Part shown: positions 42,655 to 51,232 of the stretch, one piece after another
Layout of the letters: the number at the start of each line of letters is the position of its first letter
Numbering within the stretch: the first letter of the stretch is position 1
Assembly: GCA_021199795.1 (NCBI GenBank)
Contig: JAJQHJ010000009.1
Coordinates: 1-64,000 of the forward strand
Direction of reading: 5' to 3'
From: Oscillospiraceae bacterium
GTDB taxonomy: Bacteria; Bacillota; Clostridia; Oscillospirales; Ruminococcaceae
DNA length: 64,000 nt
Notes under the pieces: model-generated
Told to the model about the DNA's origin: nothing
What the model saw: only the letters and a program-made list of their open reading frames with translations
Database searches by the model: none
Program-made: the position numbers and the translations under genes

Positions 42655-44901
42655 TTGCCTAGGAAGAAAAAGCCGGTCGAGGACAAGCCGGTCAAGCTTA
42701 CAGAAAGACAGCGAGACGCCTATATCGGAGGAGCCGGAACGGTTGTGGACGAACCTATAACCGTCACGCTTGAAAAGAACTACATGCCATATGCGATGAG
42801 CGTCATCGTTTCAAGAGCTTTCCCGGAAATTGACGGCTTCAAGCCCTCCCACCGGAAGCTTCTTTACACCATGTACAAGATGGGGCTTCTGACTGGTCCC
42901 CGAACCAAGTCTGCAAACATTGTCGGACAGACTATGAAGCTTAATCCACACGGCGACCAGGCTATTTATGAGACTATGGTCAGATTAGCGCGTGGCAACG
43001 AGGCACTTCTGCACCCGTATGTAGACTCAAAGGGCAACTTCGGCAAGGCGTATTCGAGCGACATGGCTTTTGCTGCACCGAGATATACCGAGGCGAAACT
43101 TGAGCCCATATGCAACGAGCTTTTCAGGGACATAGACAGGGACACCGTCAATTTCGTACCGAACTATGACAACACCATGATGGAGCCGGAACTTCTGCCG
43201 GTTACTTTCCCAAGTATACTCGTCAATTCAAACGTCGGTATCGGCGTTTCGATGGCGAGCTCTGTCTGCCCTTTCAATTTAAGAGAGCTCTGCGAGGCTA
43301 CCATAAATATTATCAGAGATCCCGACTATGACGCCCTCGAAGTGATGAAAGGTCCCGACTTCCCCGGCGGCGGATATATGATAAATGAGCCTGAAAAGCT
43401 CAGGCAGATTTTCGACACAGGCAGAGGCTCTGTAAAAGTCAGGGCTAAGTATAACTTCGACAAAGAAGCCGGCTGCATCGAGATTACGGAAATTCCTCCT
43501 ACGACTACTGTTGAAGCCATAATTGAAAAAGTAATAGATCTCGCCAAGAACGGCATGAAAGAAATAGCCTATATCCGAGACGAAACCGACCTGGACGGCT
43601 TGAAGATTGCCATTGATGTGAAGCGAGGAACCGACCCGGATCTTCTCATGAAGAAGCTATATGCGAAGACTCCCTTGCAGGACAACTACTCTGCTAACTT
43701 CAATATCCTGGTCAACGGCTACCCGAAAGTTTTGGGTGTCAATGACATTATAAGAGAATGGATCAAGTTCAGAGTAGAGTGCATCAAAAGAAGAACTGCT
43801 TTTGATCTTAAGAAAAAGAACGAGAGATTGCACCTACTCGAGGGGCTTGAAAAGATACTTCTTGACATCGACAAGGCTATCAAAATTGTAAGGGAGACCG
43901 AGGAGGAATCGGACGTTGTCCCGAACCTGATGATTGGGTTCTCTATCGATGAGATCCAGGCGGAATATGTCGCAGAGATTAAGCTCAGGCACTTAAATCG
44001 GGAGTTTATCTTAAACAGGTTAGCCGATGTTGAACAGCTTAAGGCTGAAATTGACGAGCTCAACAGCATATTGGGCTCTGAGAGAAAAGTGAAGCTCATA
44101 ATCATTGACGAGCTCAAGAAAGTAGCCGAAAAGTATGGTCAGCCGAGAAGAACTGAGATTATCTATGTTTCCGACGAACCTCTTCCCAAGGAGGAGAAGA
44201 CCGTATCCGATTATCCTTGCAGAGTGTTCTTGACACGTGAGGGCTACTTCAAGAAGATTACTCCGCAGTCCTTAAGAATGTCTGGCGAGCAGAAAGTGAA
44301 AGAGAACGACGTCATGATGCAGGAGTTCGACACGACGAATTCGGCTGAGCTTCTGTTCTTCACGAATACGCACAACGTCTACAAGGCTAAGGTGGCACAG
44401 TTTGGAGACTCTAAGGCAAGCTTACTTGGAGACTTTATTCCTGTTACGCTTAAGTTCTCTGAGGGCGAAACGGTTGTAAGGATGGCTGTGACCCAGAACT
44501 ATAGCGGTTGCCTGCTGTTTGTTTACAAGAACGGCAAGGTTGCGAAAGTACCGCTTGAATCGTATCAGACGAAGACGAACAGAAAGATGCTCCAGAATGC
44601 CTATTCGGATAAAGAAGAGCTTGTCGAGATTCTCGATATCGGCGAGGGTGCGGATGTCATGCTTCGCTCAACCAACGGAAGAGCAATTCTCTTCAACACC
44701 GGAATGATTCTCCCGAAGACTACGAAGAACACCATCGGCGTCCAGGCTATGGCTCTCAAGGCTAAAGGAAGCTCAGTCGATTCGGCTGTTATCGTCACGG
44801 AAGATAAAGCCAAGGAGCTCTCCAAATACCGCACAAAGACGCTTCCCACCGCAGGACCATTCGCAAAAGACTTGGAAGATCCGAACCAATATACGCTATA
44901 A
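42655..44901 (+). CDS. parC: type IIA topoisomerase A subunit (topoisomerase IV-like)
   Basis: A 748-residue DNA-cleaving subunit. It has YMPYAMSVIVSRAFPEIDGF, PSHRKLLYTMYKMGL and AAPRYTEAKLEP with the active-site tyrosine, IGVSMASSVCPFNL, and a short C-terminal region without an obvious GyrA-box. Start TTG 42655 is preferred because AAGGA lies about 10 bases upstream; GTG 42646 is too close. It acts with the B subunit encoded just before. Confidence 0.87.
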   Translation: MPRKKKPVEDKPVKLTERQRDAYIGGAGTVVDEPITVTLEKNYMPYAMSVIVSRAFPEIDGFKPSHRKLLYTMYKMGLLTGPRTKSANIVGQTMKLNPHGDQAIYETMVRLARGNEALLHPYVDSKGNFGKAYSSDMAFAAPRYTEAKLEPICNELFRDIDRDTVNFVPNYDNTMMEPELLPVTFPSILVNSNVGIGVSMASSVCPFNLRELCEATINIIRDPDYDALEVMKGPDFPGGGYMINEPEKLRQIFDTGRGSVKVRAKYNFDKEAGCIEITEIPPTTTVEAIIEKVIDLAKNGMKEIAYIRDETDLDGLKIAIDVKRGTDPDLLMKKLYAKTPLQDNYSANFNILVNGYPKVLGVNDIIREWIKFRVECIKRRTAFDLKKKNERLHLLEGLEKILLDIDKAIKIVRETEEESDVVPNLMIGFSIDEIQAEYVAEIKLRHLNREFILNRLADVEQLKAEIDELNSILGSERKVKLIIIDELKKVAEKYGQPRRTEIIYVSDEPLPKEEKTVSDYPCRVFLTREGYFKKITPQSLRMSGEQKVKENDVMMQEFDTTNSAELLFFTNTHNVYKAKVAQFGDSKASLLGDFIPVTLKFSEGETVVRMAVTQNYSGCLLFVYKNGKVAKVPLESYQTKTNRKMLQNAYSDKEELVEILDIGEGADVMLRSTNGRAILFNTGMILPKTTKNTIGVQAMALKAKGSSVDSAVIVTEDKAKELSKYRTKTLPTAGPFAKDLEDPNQYTL

Positions 44902-44934
44902 CCCCGTCGCAATACTGAAAGGAATCCCCTGCTG

Positions 44935-45705
44935 ATGTTCTCTCTCAATCACTTTATATGGATAGGAATCTCGGTCGCATTGATTACAATTGCAATCGTG
45001 CTATTGCATAAATACCGACCGACGCTGAAAAATGTGCTGACAGTCTGCTGCGTGATGGCGGTGCTTTCGGAGATAACTAAAATCTTAAGCATGGTGAAGC
45101 TTGTACCATCAAGCGACGGCTCGATGATGACTCCATATTTAGAGCTCAACCAGCTGCCGTTCAATCCCTGCTCGCTGCAGATTATATTCATATTCATTGC
45201 AAAGCTTACGAGTAATGAAAACCTAAGAAGAACAGCTCTCGGATTCATGTATCCCACCTGTCTTGGAGGAGCTGTAGGAGCTATCCTCCTGCCGACCATA
45301 TTCGCCTACAGCATTGACGCCTCGCAGGCATTCACCCACCCGCTTGGGTATCAGTATTTCATCTACCACTCGATGCTGTTTACATTGGGAGTGTACATTC
45401 CGATGTCGAGGGAGGCTCACCTGGGGAGGAAGCAATATGCCACAACTATGGCACTCTTCTTCACTTTCGGGTTCTCATCTATCTACATCAATGCCCTCTG
45501 CGCTTCGCCTACATATGTCGATGGAGAGCTAATAAGCGTTGACTTTGCGACAAACTTCTTCTTCACAGGCAGCCAGAGCTGGCTGATGACGTTCACAGAT
45601 ATAAGTCAGTGGCGGCTCTATTTCCTGGCGATTGTAATCTTTGCAGCAGTTGGCATAACTGCGGTCTATGTGCCATACATAAGGAAACCGAAAAAGACTG
45701 AATAA
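44935..45705 (+). CDS. YwaF-like integral membrane protein
   Basis: A 256-residue polytopic protein with about seven hydrophobic segments and a few conserved polar residues (ELNQLPFNPCSLQIIFIFIA, YQYFIYHSMLFTLGVYIP, GSQSWLMTFTD). The LPFxxCS and H-containing segments recall the YwaF/TMEM164-type family, which has no assigned role. The gene starts 33 bases after the topoisomerase gene. Confidence 0.65.
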   Translation: MFSLNHFIWIGISVALITIAIVLLHKYRPTLKNVLTVCCVMAVLSEITKILSMVKLVPSSDGSMMTPYLELNQLPFNPCSLQIIFIFIAKLTSNENLRRTALGFMYPTCLGGAVGAILLPTIFAYSIDASQAFTHPLGYQYFIYHSMLFTLGVYIPMSREAHLGRKQYATTMALFFTFGFSSIYINALCASPTYVDGELISVDFATNFFFTGSQSWLMTFTDISQWRLYFLAIVIFAAVGITAVYVPYIRKPKKTE

Positions 45706-45714
45706 AGAATAACT

Positions 45715-45763
45715 CACCCTTTCCTGAAATAAACTTGTACTAAGCTTATTCAAGGAAAGGGTG
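45715..45763 (+). promoter_or_regulatory. stem sequestering the flippase ribosome binding site
   Basis: CACCCTTTCCTGAA (45715-45728) pairs with TTCAAGGAAAGGGTG (about 45749-45763) in a stem of about 14 bp with one bulge. The right arm contains AGGAAAGGG, the only plausible ribosome binding site for the flippase gene. A T-rich stretch follows, so it may also act as a terminator. Confidence 0.6.
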
Positions 45764-45770
45764 TTATTTT

Positions 45771-47456
45771 ACGGGCAGGAAGACAGTACTTAAGGGTTCA
45801 ATTGTACTTCTATGCTCTGTCGTTATCTCAAGGGCGGCAGGGCTTCTTTTAAAGATTCCGCTCACAAACTTACTTGGCGGCACAGGTATGGGCTACTATT
45901 CGGGTGCTTATGCCGTTTTCATGCCTCTTTATTCGCTGTGCGCAGGGAGCTTGTCTATAGCCGTGGCGCAGATGGTTTCAGAAAGCTCGGCTTTCGGGAA
46001 CAGGAGGCGGATGCTGCTTATAAGGAAGCTTTCTGTCTGGTTTTTCGGGGCTATCGGGCTTGCTTTAACGCTTATTCCCCTGTTGTTCTCTGAATTCATA
46101 GCAAACAGGCTCATCGGGATTCCGGAAGCCAGGCTCTCAATTATGGCTATTTCGCCTTGCGTGTTCTTAGGAACCATCACTGCGATTCTCAGGGGATACT
46201 ATGAGGGCTTGGGAGACATGACGCCGTCGTCCGTTTCGCAGACAGTTGATGCAATAGTCAAGCTCATAGTGGGACTCGGACTATCGATGGCTGTCAGGAG
46301 CTATGCCATAGGGCTATATGAAGCAGGGCAAGAGGTTTTCGGGGTGTACTGCTCAAATGAATCGGAGGCTGTTGAAATAGCTCTGCCGTTTATTGCCTGC
46401 GCAGCTGTTCTGGGAACAGTGGCGGCGGATTTGGCAGGAATGCTGAGCCTTGTTATATTCGGGAGGCTCAGAAGAGACAAGGGTGTCGTCTGCGAGAATC
46501 CGGAAAGAGCCGAGAGAGCCGAGATTATAAAGCGGCTTGTGAAGCTTTGCACGCCTATTTCGCTTGCATCAGTCGTTTCAAGTCTCTTAGGAACCATTGA
46601 TTTGTCAACCATCGTCATGCTCATCGGAAACAATCTTCGTAACAATCCTGAGCTATATATCACTGAATATGCAACGGTTATTGAGAGCGGAGTGAGCCTT
46701 AAGGATTTGCCGAGCTTTCTCTACGGCTCTTTCACCGGGCTTTCGATGTCCATATTTACCCTTGCGCCGTCACTCTGCGCAGTTTTCGGGAGAAGTGCTT
46801 TCCCGTCTGTTTCAGAAAACAACGCAAGAGGAAACAAGGAAGCCGTTTCCAAGGAGATAAGAAGAGTCATCTGCCTGTCTCTCTACATAGCGATTCCGGC
46901 TGGAATGGGACTTTGCTTGTATTCGGAAAATATTCTTAAGCTTATATTCCCATCCAGAATGGCTGAGGTTTCAGTTTCCTCTGTTCCTCTGGCAATACTC
47001 GCAACTTCTACTGCCTTTATGACCGTTTCAGGCTCAGCCAGCTCAATGCTACAGGCTCTGGGTCGGACGGATATTCCCCTTAAAATCAACCTGGGCGGGG
47101 CAATTCTCAAGCTTGCTTTGAATATGGTGTTCATTCCTATGAGTTCATCCGGACTTTCGGGTGCTGCATTCGCGACAGTGGTTTCATATATAGTGACATG
47201 CATTGTGTCAGTAATCATCCTCTACCGGCTGACAGGCACTAAGCCGAGACTGCTTTACTCTGTTGCCATACCTGCTACTCTTGGCGCGATTTCCTGCATT
47301 TCCTCCTCTTATGTCTATAAGTATGCTATTATATATCTTTCAGAGGCAATTTCACTCATGGTTTCTGTTATTTTTGCTGTAATAACCTACATTTTGATGG
47401 TAGAATTATTGGACATAACCTACAAAAATCGAATCCGGTCGCAAATTTTTGAATAA
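45771..47456 (+). CDS. MurJ/SpoVB-type polysaccharide flippase, non-canonical start
   Basis: A polytopic membrane protein (about 14 helices) of the MATE/MurJ/SpoVB group, which flips lipid-linked glycans. The first ATG in frame is 45888, but the frame upstream encodes the typical family N-terminus (GRKTVLKGSI, then LLCSVVISRAAGLLLKIPL), which must be translated. No ATG, GTG or TTG exists between the in-frame stop at 45741 and 45888. ACG 45771 lies 9 bases after AGGAAAGGG and is my preferred start; ATT 45801 is an alternative. The protein would have 561 residues. The start-codon problem could reflect a mutation or very low expression. Confidence 0.75.
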   Translation, partial: TGRKTVLKGSIVLLCSVVISRAAGLLLKIPLTNLLGGTGMGYYSGAYAVFMPLYSLCAGSLSIAVAQMVSESSAFGNRRRMLLIRKLSVWFFGAIGLALTLIPLLFSEFIANRLIGIPEARLSIMAISPCVFLGTITAILRGYYEGLGDMTPSSVSQTVDAIVKLIVGLGLSMAVRSYAIGLYEAGQEVFGVYCSNESEAVEIALPFIACAAVLGTVAADLAGMLSLVIFGRLRRDKGVVCENPERAERAEIIKRLVKLCTPISLASVVSSLLGTIDLSTIVMLIGNNLRNNPELYITEYATVIESGVSLKDLPSFLYGSFTGLSMSIFTLAPSLCAVFGRSAFPSVSENNARGNKEAVSKEIRRVICLSLYIAIPAGMGLCLYSENILKLIFPSRMAEVSVSSVPLAILATSTAFMTVSGSASSMLQALGRTDIPLKINLGGAILKLALNMVFIPMSSSGLSGAAFATVVSYIVTCIVSVIILYRLTGTKPRLLYSVAIPATLGAISCISSSYVYKYAIIYLSEAISLMVSVIFAVITYILMVELLDITYKNRIRSQIFE

Positions 47457-47461
47457 AACTC

Positions 47462-47490
47462 TTGTATTTTTAAAAAAATCAGTGTAAGAT
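47462..47490 (+). promoter_or_regulatory. promoter of the HU gene
   Basis: TTGTAT (47462-47467), a 17-base spacer and TAAGAT (47485-47490). A leader of about 90 bases follows. Confidence 0.5.
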
Positions 47491-47590
47491 AGGTATATCG
47501 ATTTGTCGGTTATTACCGGCGCATTTGCGGCGTGAATGTAGCTTATGGATCTGCATTTACGTAGGCGAAATAATTACGGAGGAAGTCATC

Positions 47591-47860
47591 ATGACAAAAG
47601 TAGAATTAGTAAACAAGGTTGCGGATAAGTCCGGTCTCTCAAAGAAAGATTCCGAGAAGGCTGTATCGGCAGTAGTTGCCGCAATCACCGAGGCTCTTTC
47701 CGAGGGTGAGAAGGTTTCTCTCATCGGTTTCGGAACGTTTGAAGTAAGAGAGCGTCAGGCTAAAGAGGGTATCAACCCCAGAACCGGCGAGAAGATTCAG
47801 ATTCCCGCAAGAAAGGTTCCCGCTTTCAAGCCCGGTAAGGCTCTTAAAGAGTCTGTTTGA
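47591..47860 (+). CDS. hup: HU family DNA-binding protein
   Basis: An 89-residue nucleoid protein: [20 protein letters not shown], the [16 protein letters not shown] arm, the [23 protein letters not shown]-contact strand and [17 protein letters not shown] precedes ATG 47591; an upstream ATG-like extension to 47525 lies outside the conserved protein. Confidence 0.97.
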   Translation: MTKVELVNKVADKSGLSKKDSEKAVSAVVAAITEALSEGEKVSLIGFGTFEVRERQAKEGINPRTGEKIQIPARKVPAFKPGKALKESV

Positions 47861-47884
47861 TGATAAGACACGTCCTGTGTCCAG

Positions 47885-47914
47885 AAGCCGACCCTCCCGT
47901 CGGCTTTATTTTTT
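47885..47914 (+). terminator. terminator after the HU gene
   Basis: AAGCCGAC (47885-47892) and GTCGGCTT (47899-47906), followed by TATTTTTT. The next gene's ribosome binding site begins just after, so readthrough could still express rqcP. Confidence 0.85.
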
Positions 47915-47931
47915 AGGAGGAAAAGAGAATT

Positions 47932-48174
47932 ATGAGACTAGACAAATACTTAAAGGTCAGCCGCCTTATCAAGCGCAGAACGGTTGCGAATGAGGCTTGC
48001 GACGCAGGAAGAATCCTTGCAAATGGCAAGCCGGCAAGGGCTTCATATGAAGTCAAGGTCGGCGACATTATTGAGATTAAGCTCGGCAAGACACCTCTTA
48101 AGGTGAAAGTCCTCTCCGTTTCGGAGTATGCGACGAAAGAGACTGCCGCAGGACAATACGAGATTATCCCCTGA
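47932..48174 (+). CDS. rqcP: S4-domain RNA-binding protein RqcP
   Basis: An 80-residue S4-domain protein (MRLDKYLKVSRLIKRRTVAN, GRILANGKPARASYEVKVGD) of the Hsp15/YabO group, which in Bacillus supports RqcH in C-terminal alanine tailing on obstructed 50S subunits. The hup-rqcP neighbourhood is classical in Firmicutes. GGAGG lies 9 bases before ATG. Confidence 0.92.
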   Translation: MRLDKYLKVSRLIKRRTVANEACDAGRILANGKPARASYEVKVGDIIEIKLGKTPLKVKVLSVSEYATKETAAGQYEIIP

Positions 48175-48191
48175 TTTTATTACACATTTCC

Positions 48192-48230
48192 AGACCGAGG
48201 TCATTTCTTTGTGGCTTCGGTCTTTAAATT
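48192..48230 (+). terminator. probable terminator after rqcP
   Basis: AGACCGA (48192-48198) pairs with TCGGTCT (48217-48223), followed by TTAAATTTT. Confidence 0.55.
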
Positions 48231-48260
48231 TTCCTCTGTTTTTTAAACATTCACCGAAAT

Positions 48261-48295
48261 TTAAGGTAGATTTTAGGTTGGAATTGTATTATAAT
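48261..48295 (+). promoter_or_regulatory. response-regulator promoter with TTAAGG-type repeats
   Basis: TATAAT at 48290-48295 lacks a good -35. Instead TTAAGG (48261-48266) and TTTAGG (48272-48277) form direct repeats 11 bases apart, as for OmpR-family activators. The same arrangement precedes the VTC operon (50302-50333). Confidence 0.65.
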
Positions 48296-48324
48296 AGAAA
48301 GATGAACCTTAGGGAGGAATACGC

Positions 48325-49005
48325 ATGAGACTTCTTTTAGCGGAGGACGAAAGGGCTTTATCAAAGGCATTGGTCGCAATACTTGAGAGAAACAACTACT
48401 CTGTTGACGCCGTCTATGACGGGCAGGAGGCACTTAACTATCTTGAAGCGGACAACTATGACGGAGTAATACTCGACATTATGATGCCTAAGGTGGATGG
48501 GTTCACTGTCCTTAAAGAGATGCGTAGAAAGGGCAATACAATTCCTGTTCTCATGCTCACTGCCCGCTCGGAGGTGAGCGACAAGGTTACGGGGCTTGAT
48601 CTCGGCGCAAATGACTACCTCACAAAGCCGTTCAACTCGCAGGAACTTTTAGCAAGAATCCGTGCGATGACGAGAACATCCACCCAGCATCAGAGCTCAC
48701 AGATAAAGTTCGGGAACGTCACCCTTGACAGGGCAACATTCGAGCTTTCAACCCCATCGGGAAGCTTAAGGCTTGCAAACAAGGAATTCCAGATGCTTGA
48801 ATTTCTTATGAGCAATCCGCACACAATCATCCCGTCGGAAAGATTTTTGGAGAAAATCTGGGGCTATGACAGCGATTCGGAGATAAACGTTGTCTGGGTG
48901 TATATTTCGTACCTGAGAAAAAAGCTTGACGCTCTGAAAGCAAATATTCAGATCAAGGCTGTAAGGAACGCCGGCTACTCGTTGGAGGAGATTCCAGATG
49001 ATTAA
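48325..49005 (+). CDS. OmpR-family response regulator
   Basis: A 226-residue two-component regulator. The receiver domain (1-120) has acidic residues in LLAEDERA, the phospho-acceptor in GVILDIMMPK, and LTKPF. The winged-helix output domain (about 130-225) has KEFQMLEFLMSN and VWVYISYLRKKLD. It overlaps the kinase gene by 8 bases. Its likely targets are its own promoter and the VTC operon. Confidence 0.95.
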   Translation: MRLLLAEDERALSKALVAILERNNYSVDAVYDGQEALNYLEADNYDGVILDIMMPKVDGFTVLKEMRRKGNTIPVLMLTARSEVSDKVTGLDLGANDYLTKPFNSQELLARIRAMTRTSTQHQSSQIKFGNVTLDRATFELSTPSGSLRLANKEFQMLEFLMSNPHTIIPSERFLEKIWGYDSDSEINVVWVYISYLRKKLDALKANIQIKAVRNAGYSLEEIPDD

Positions 49006-50275
49006 TAATCTTCGCCTTAAGCTGATTGGCGCAACTATGCTCTCCCTTATCATAGTTCTCTCGGTTGTCGTGGGAGTTATCGCATATTCAACCTATCGTG
49101 GAATCGTTGACGACGCAGATATCGTTCTCATGCTTCTTGCTGACAACGGCGGAAGCTTTCCGGACAAGGTCGAAAGTCCTCCCGATGGCGACGGCATAGA
49201 CCCGAGCGACGGAAATGGTGATGGCGGCAACAGAAGACAGAACACCATCCTCCAATCCCCCGAGCTCGAATATGAGACGAGATACTTCACCGTCACTTTC
49301 AATAATCGTTCGGGAAATCTCGTTTCCGTAAACACCGGCAAGATTGCAGCTGTAGACAGCTCGGCGGCCGTTGAATACGCTGAGAAAGTTCTGGCAAAAA
49401 GCAGTACAAAGGGATTTGTCGACGATTACCGGTACCTTGTCTACGATGGCGAAACTGAAAAGACGATTGTATTCCTGGATTGCGCAAGAAACATGTCAAC
49501 ATTCAGGACGGTTATCACCGCCAGCCTCGGCATTTCTGCCACAGGACTTGTGATGGTTCTGATTCTCCTGATTTTCCTTTCGGGAAGAATTGTCAAGCCA
49601 TTCTGGGAAAACTATGAAAAGCAGCGCAGGTTCATCACCGACGCAGGTCACGACCTCAAGACTCCCCTGACCGTTATAGGTGCGGACGCTGAGGTTCTTG
49701 AAATGGACATCGGCGAAAACGAGTGGATTACCGACATCAGAAACCAGGTTACCAGGCTCACAGATATGACAAACAGTCTTATTATGCTGTCTAAAATGGA
49801 GGAGCCGGAGCCGCAGTATCAGATGATCGACTTCCCTCTTTCGGACATAGTTGAAGAGGTTCTGGATCAATACCGTTCGCTTGCAAAAACGCACGAGAAG
49901 AATCTTTCGGGCTCAATTCAGCCGATGATAAGCCTCAACGGCGACGAAAAGTCGATAAGAAGACTTCTAGGGGTGCTTCTTGACAACGCCATGAAGTATT
50001 CGGACGAGCACGGGACTATCACCCTCACCCTCGAACAGCAGAGAGGAACGATAAGGCTGTCGGTGTTCAACACATGCCCATACATGCCAAAGGAAAGCCT
50101 GCCGCACCTGTTTGACAGATTCTATCGGACAGATGAAAGCAGAAACTCGCAGACCGGCGGCTATGGCTTAGGACTTTCTATTGCGGCGGCTATCGTAACC
50201 GCGCACAAGGGAAAAATTTCAGCATCAACCACAGATGAGAAGTCGCTCTTAATCACCGTCACACTTCCATCATAA
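48998..50275 (+). CDS. sensor histidine kinase
   Basis: A 425-residue membrane kinase. TM1 is at about 10-32, an extracytoplasmic sensor at about 33-175 and TM2 at about 178-200. The HisKA site is DAGHDLKTPLTVIGAD, and the ATPase domain has LLDNAMKYSDEHG, FDRFYRTDESR and GGYGLGLSIAAAI. The sensor begins with an Asp/Gly/Pro-rich stretch (DGDGIDPSDGNGDGG) resembling calcium-binding loops, so divalent-cation sensing is possible but unproven. Confidence 0.93.
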   Translation: MINNLRLKLIGATMLSLIIVLSVVVGVIAYSTYRGIVDDADIVLMLLADNGGSFPDKVESPPDGDGIDPSDGNGDGGNRRQNTILQSPELEYETRYFTVTFNNRSGNLVSVNTGKIAAVDSSAAVEYAEKVLAKSSTKGFVDDYRYLVYDGETEKTIVFLDCARNMSTFRTVITASLGISATGLVMVLILLIFLSGRIVKPFWENYEKQRRFITDAGHDLKTPLTVIGADAEVLEMDIGENEWITDIRNQVTRLTDMTNSLIMLSKMEEPEPQYQMIDFPLSDIVEEVLDQYRSLAKTHEKNLSGSIQPMISLNGDEKSIRRLLGVLLDNAMKYSDEHGTITLTLEQQRGTIRLSVFNTCPYMPKESLPHLFDRFYRTDESRNSQTGGYGLGLSIAAAIVTAHKGKISASTTDEKSLLITVTLPS

Positions 50276-50301
50276 AACTTTGACCTTATTTTCACATTGA
50301 T

Positions 50302-50333
50302 TTAAGGCAGACTTAAGGAACGTTAAGTATAAT
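50302..50333 (+). promoter_or_regulatory. VTC operon promoter with three TTAAGG repeats
   Basis: TTAAGG at 50302-50307 and 50313-50318 plus TTAAG at 50323-50327 lie 11 and 10 bases apart. They abut TATAAT (50328-50333). There is no -35 hexamer, which suggests activation by the upstream response regulator. Confidence 0.65.
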
Positions 50334-50340
50334 TTAAACA

Positions 50341-50419
50341 TTCCCCGGGACACACCGTGCCATTCGTACCTTTCTGAACTCCTTTCGGAATCCGACATTC
50401 GCCCGTGAGTCCTGGGGAA
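50341..50419 (+). ncRNA. structured leader of the VTC operon
   Basis: TTCCCCGGGAC (50341-50351) pairs with GTCCTGGGGAA (50409-50419): 11 bp with one G-T pair, enclosing about 57 bases that can form inner hairpins. The stem begins where the transcript should start. It may be a stabilising or regulatory leader. Confidence 0.4.
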
Positions 50420-50473
50420 CCCCCCACTTTTAGTTTTATCGCAATACCCCGAAAACCATAGAGGAGGATCATA

Positions 50474-51232
50474 ATGGACTACCAAGCTACATTCAAACGA
50501 TATGAAGTAAAGTACATGCTGACACGTGCACAGAAGTACGCGATGCAGGAAACAATGCGACCATACATGGAGCTTGACAAATACGGAAGAACAACCATAA
50601 GGAATATATATTTTGATACAGAAAACTACCGACTTATAAGGCACTCCCTCGAAAGCCCGACCTACAAGGAAAAGCTGAGGCTACGCAGCTATCGTAAAGC
50701 AGGTCCTGAGGATCCGGCATTTGTGGAGCTCAAGAAGAAATATAAGTCGGTCGTTTACAAGAGAAGACTTGAAATGCCTGCCGGGGACGCAACTCTTTGC
50801 CTGCTGCATGGCATAGCTCTCCCGATTCACTCGCAGATTGCGAACGAAATTGAATACTTCAGAAACTACTATGGCGACTTAAGACCAGCGATGTTCATTT
50901 CCTACGAAAGAGAAGCCTATTATTCTGACGACGGCTCCGATTTCAGAGTGACGTTTGATGAAAACATTCTCTGCCGCCAGAGCGACTTCTCGCTCTCAAG
51001 TGACGCCTATGGGCTGTCAATTCTCCCGGAGGGCATGACACTCATGGAAATAAAGACCTCGGGAGGATATCCTCTCTGGATGAGCCACGAGCTCAATCGC
51101 CTCGGAATATTCAAAACCTCATTCTCAAAATACGGCACTGCTTACCGCAGAATGTTTGAGGAGCACAACTTAAGCCAGACACAGCCTGTCAACACAATTC
51201 AAGTAACAACCGGAGGACGTCTCTATGCTTAA
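50474..51232 (+). CDS. VTC-domain polyphosphate polymerase
   Basis: A 252-residue protein made almost entirely of a VTC domain, the tunnel fold that in eukaryotes makes polyphosphate from ATP. Basic tunnel positions appear in YEVKYMLT, RNIYFDTENYRLI, EKLRLRSYRK, FVELKKKYKSVVYKRRLEM and SYEREAYY, with the closing MEIKTSGGYPLW. AGGAGG precedes ATG. It overlaps the DUF4956 gene by 8 bases. The true product in bacteria is not settled. Confidence 0.88.
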   Translation: MDYQATFKRYEVKYMLTRAQKYAMQETMRPYMELDKYGRTTIRNIYFDTENYRLIRHSLESPTYKEKLRLRSYRKAGPEDPAFVELKKKYKSVVYKRRLEMPAGDATLCLLHGIALPIHSQIANEIEYFRNYYGDLRPAMFISYEREAYYSDDGSDFRVTFDENILCRQSDFSLSSDAYGLSILPEGMTLMEIKTSGGYPLWMSHELNRLGIFKTSFSKYGTAYRRMFEEHNLSQTQPVNTIQVTTGGRLYA

